From: an uncultured Mycoplasmatota bacterium
GTDB taxonomy: Bacteria; Bacillota_I; Bacilli_A; RF39; UBA660
Assembly (NCBI GenBank): GCA_900554615.1
Contig: USIB01000032.1
Span: forward strand, 1 to 14,203
Direction: 5' to 3'
Length of the DNA: 14,203 nt
The notes under the pieces were generated by a model. It did no database searches. It was not told the origin of the DNA and worked only from the letters and a program-made list of their open reading frames with translations. Numbering within the stretch: position 1 is the stretch's first letter; every line of letters starts with the position of its first letter. The position numbers were made by a program, and so were the translations under genes. Positions 12,841 through 14,203 of the stretch are shown here, in pieces.

Positions 12841-13401
12841 TTATTTATTTTTAACTAATTTTTTATGATTATAATAATTATGAATATAATTTAGTGTATC
12901 TTCTGCACTATCTGAAATGTGGTAGTTACCACTAACAGATATGTCAGTAAAGTTTTGATTATATAAATAATCCAAAAATAATAATAATTTATCAAAATAA
13001 TTATTTGAATTATATATTATAATTGGTTTATCAAATTCCTTATTTCTTTTTGATTCTATTGCAGTAAATAATTCATAGATAGTACCAATACCACCTGGTA
13101 AAAATATTAAAGCATCAGATTCTCTTATCATTTCATCAGTTCTGTCAGAAATAGTTTTAGTTAATCTTTCACAATTACACTCTAATTCTAATAAATCATC
13201 TTTGTAAACTTCGGGACATATTCCAGTAATTTTATTATTATTTCTTTTTGCTATTTCATAAGATAAACCCATAATTCCACTAGAGCAGGCTCCAAATACA
13301 ATGTCATTATCTTTTAATAATAAAGATAAATAGCTATTACAATCATCTAAATATTTCTTATCTATCTTGTCACTAGAAGAACATCCAATAAATAATTTCA
13401 T
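12841..13401 (-). CDS. LOG-family protein (TIGR00730-like Rossmann fold)
   Basis: This is a 186-residue cytoplasmic protein with the LOG signature PGGIGTIYE (about 102-110, canonical PGGxGTxxE) and an upstream arginine segment SDRTDEMI (about 86-93) at the place of the usual M-x-x-R-K motif. Plant and bacterial LOG proteins release the base from cytokinin or purine nucleoside monophosphates; others of the same fold have no known function. The nucleotide-binding stretch GACSSGIMG (about 37-45) has SS where many members have GG. ATG at 13401 is preferred to the TTG at 13407: AGGAGG ends 7 bases before the ATG but only 1 base before the TTG. A near-consensus promoter lies just upstream. Confidence 0.82.
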   Translation of the reverse strand: MKLFIGCSSSDKIDKKYLDDCNSYLSLLLKDNDIVFGACSSGIMGLSYEIAKRNNNKITGICPEVYKDDLLELECNCERLTKTISDRTDEMIRESDALIFLPGGIGTIYELFTAIESKRNKEFDKPIIIYNSNNYFDKLLLFLDYLYNQNFTDISVSGNYHISDSAEDTLNYIHNYYNHKKLVKNK

Positions 13402-13421
13402 ACGCAAACCTCCTAATATGT

Positions 13422-13450
13422 ATTATACAATAACGTATACAATTATACAA
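13422..13450 (-). promoter_or_regulatory. Promoter of the LOG-family gene
   Basis: The -35 box TTGTAT (13450-13445) and a perfect -10 box TATAAT (13427-13422) are 17 bases apart. The transcript would start close to the AGGAGG site, giving a very short leader. The region around it is rich in GTATAC-like alternating sequence (for example TTGTATAC and GTATAATTGTATAC). Confidence 0.75.
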
Positions 13451-13623
13451 GTATAATAATCAATTAAGGTATAACACATATATTATTATTTTTAAACTTT
13501 TGTACTTTAAAAATAATTAATTAAAAATATAAAAGATACTTATCAAGGAATTAAATTATAGATTAAACCCACCAGGAGTAATACATTGTCTTTCGTGATA
13601 TTAATATAATTATTTTATATAAT
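13451..13623. other. Unexplained intergenic stretch with a GC-richer patch
   Basis: No ORF of useful length is seen on either strand here. Most of it is almost pure A and T. A conspicuous richer patch lies at 13567-13597 (plus strand AACCCACCAGGAGTAATACA, then TTGTCTTTCGTG). It has no tRNA shape, no T-box or riboswitch consensus I recognise, and no good plus-strand promoter: a TTGTAC at 13500-13505 and TATAAA at 13528-13533 are 22 bases apart, which is too far. It precedes a strong plus-strand terminator, so a small plus-strand RNA is possible. Confidence 0.35.
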
Positions 13624-13654
13624 AAAGGTACTAGATTTTACTAGTGCTTTTTTT
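13624..13654 (+). terminator. Strong plus-strand intrinsic terminator (weaker on the minus strand)
   Basis: On the plus strand AAGGTACTAG (13625-13634), the loop ATTTTA and CTAGTGCTTT (13641-13650) pair fully, including two G-U pairs, and run into a T tract to 13654. On the minus strand the same two wobble positions become A-C mismatches and only TTTATTATAT follows, so the plus-strand version is the stronger. It still probably helps to end the DUF421 gene, whose stop codon lies at 13653-13655. Confidence 0.65.
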
Positions 13655-14203
13655 AAACTAAATCTTTATTCTTTATTATAAATACATTTCTATCTTTATA
13701 AAAAGCATAAAATACTTCATTTAAATTTATATCTTTTTTATCTAATAATCTATATACCCATTTATGATCTTTTTTTAATAATCTTAATGTATCATCTTGT
13801 ATTTCACTATCTAATATAAGTGGTAATGGTAATGGAGAAGATAATGTTTTATTCTCATCATATCCAAATACTGATAAAGTACCATTATTTTCAAGTATTG
13901 CATATTCTACTTCTTCTATGGATCTATATCCTTTTTCTCTTAATTGAACTAATAAATCATCTAAGTTATATTTTTGTTTTTGCATTTCTTTATAATTTAT
14001 CTTTCCATTATTAATAATAGTTGAAGGATTTCCGTCTAAAAATACTCTAAACCTTGGTTTTCTTAATGAAAAATATGCTAATGTTATTTGTAATATTGTT
14101 AAAGCTACTATTGGAATTATAGAAAACATAATATTTTTATCATAGTTTTCTATACTTATTACTACTAATTCTACTATTAAGATTGATACTATTAGATCAA
14201 TTA
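13653..14203 (-). CDS. DUF421/YetF-family membrane protein, 5' end outside the window
   Basis: The frame is open to the right edge of the window (first visible residues IDLIVSILIVELVVISIEN), so the internal ATG at 14129 is not the true start. The visible part holds two hydrophobic segments, then the hallmark YetF/DUF421 cytoplasmic domain: RKPRFRVFLDGNPSTIINNG (about 48-67 of the fragment), NYKEMQKQKYNLDDLLVQLR (70-89) and SIEEVEYAILENNGTLSVF (about 94-112). Full family members have about three N-terminal TM helices and 200-230 residues, so roughly the first 40 residues are missing. Bacillus relatives are associated with spore germination or membrane functions that are poorly defined. A bidirectional hairpin terminator overlaps the stop codon. 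Confidence 0.85.
   Translation of the reverse strand, partial: IDLIVSILIVELVVISIENYDKNIMFSIIPIVALTILQITLAYFSLRKPRFRVFLDGNPSTIINNGKINYKEMQKQKYNLDDLLVQLREKGYRSIEEVEYAILENNGTLSVFGYDENKTLSSPLPLPLILDSEIQDDTLRLLKKDHKWVYRLLDKKDINLNEVFYAFYKDRNVFIIKNKDLV

Noticed and set aside
13820..14014. Plus-strand ORF of 64 codons
   Set aside because: It is the antisense shadow of the DUF421 gene, with low-complexity hydrophobic sequence and no family motif.
1..14203. CRISPR array, tRNA, rRNA, prophage or transposase
   Set aside because: No regularly spaced repeats, tRNA-like cloverleaf sequences, rRNA segments or transposase/integrase motifs were found; the BRO-like remnant alone is not enough to call a prophage.

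Overview
The window is very AT-rich DNA with Bacillota-type signals: strong Shine-Dalgarno sequences of the AGGAGG / GGTGAT kind, sigma-A style promoters and U-tailed intrinsic terminators. TGA, TAG and TAA all serve as stops and tryptophan is TGG, so this is the standard code rather than the Mycoplasma code. The best guess is an uncultured low-GC Bacillota (RF39, Erysipelotrichia or Clostridia-like gut lineage); the genus cannot be told from this sequence. Every recognisable protein gene lies on the minus strand, so the text below reads from high to low coordinates.

From the right edge come a 5'-truncated DUF421/YetF membrane protein (13653-14203), a poorly explained 250-base gap with a plus-strand terminator, then a LOG-family protein, a CYTH-domain protein, a large AMP-binding acyl-CoA synthetase-like enzyme with its own promoter and terminator, and a 7-TM hybrid histidine kinase whose phospho-acceptor histidine is replaced by asparagine. 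Next is a compact unit with its own promoter and terminator: HAD hydrolase - GNAT - GNAT (8135 down to 6566). Then comes a unit of a 35-residue truncated BRO/antirepressor-like peptide, dinD and a peptidase S51 (6456 down to 4692). Last is a tightly packed operon that starts at a near-consensus promoter (4658-4686): ABC ATPase, two ABC-2 permeases, a GreA/GreB-like factor, a small family-I pyrophosphatase-like protein, a Nudix + RdgB/HAM1 fusion, and a GNAT cut by the left edge. The last enzymes fit together as nucleotide-pool cleaning: Nudix and RdgB domains release pyrophosphate, which a pyrophosphatase would hydrolyse.

The most interesting feature is a 57-base RNA element present twice (66-122 and 8162-8218), each time just upstream of the ribosome binding site of a minus-strand gene. 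It forms two adjacent hairpins. The two copies differ at 7 positions, all in stems: six of these make three compensatory base-pair changes, while both loops (11 and 18 bases) are identical. This is strong internal evidence for a conserved structured cis-regulatory RNA. I do not recognise it as any riboswitch or leader class I know. Both copies head units that encode GNAT acetyltransferases. A second regulatory structure is the 81-base hairpin leader of the ABC operon, which contains a terminator-like U tract.
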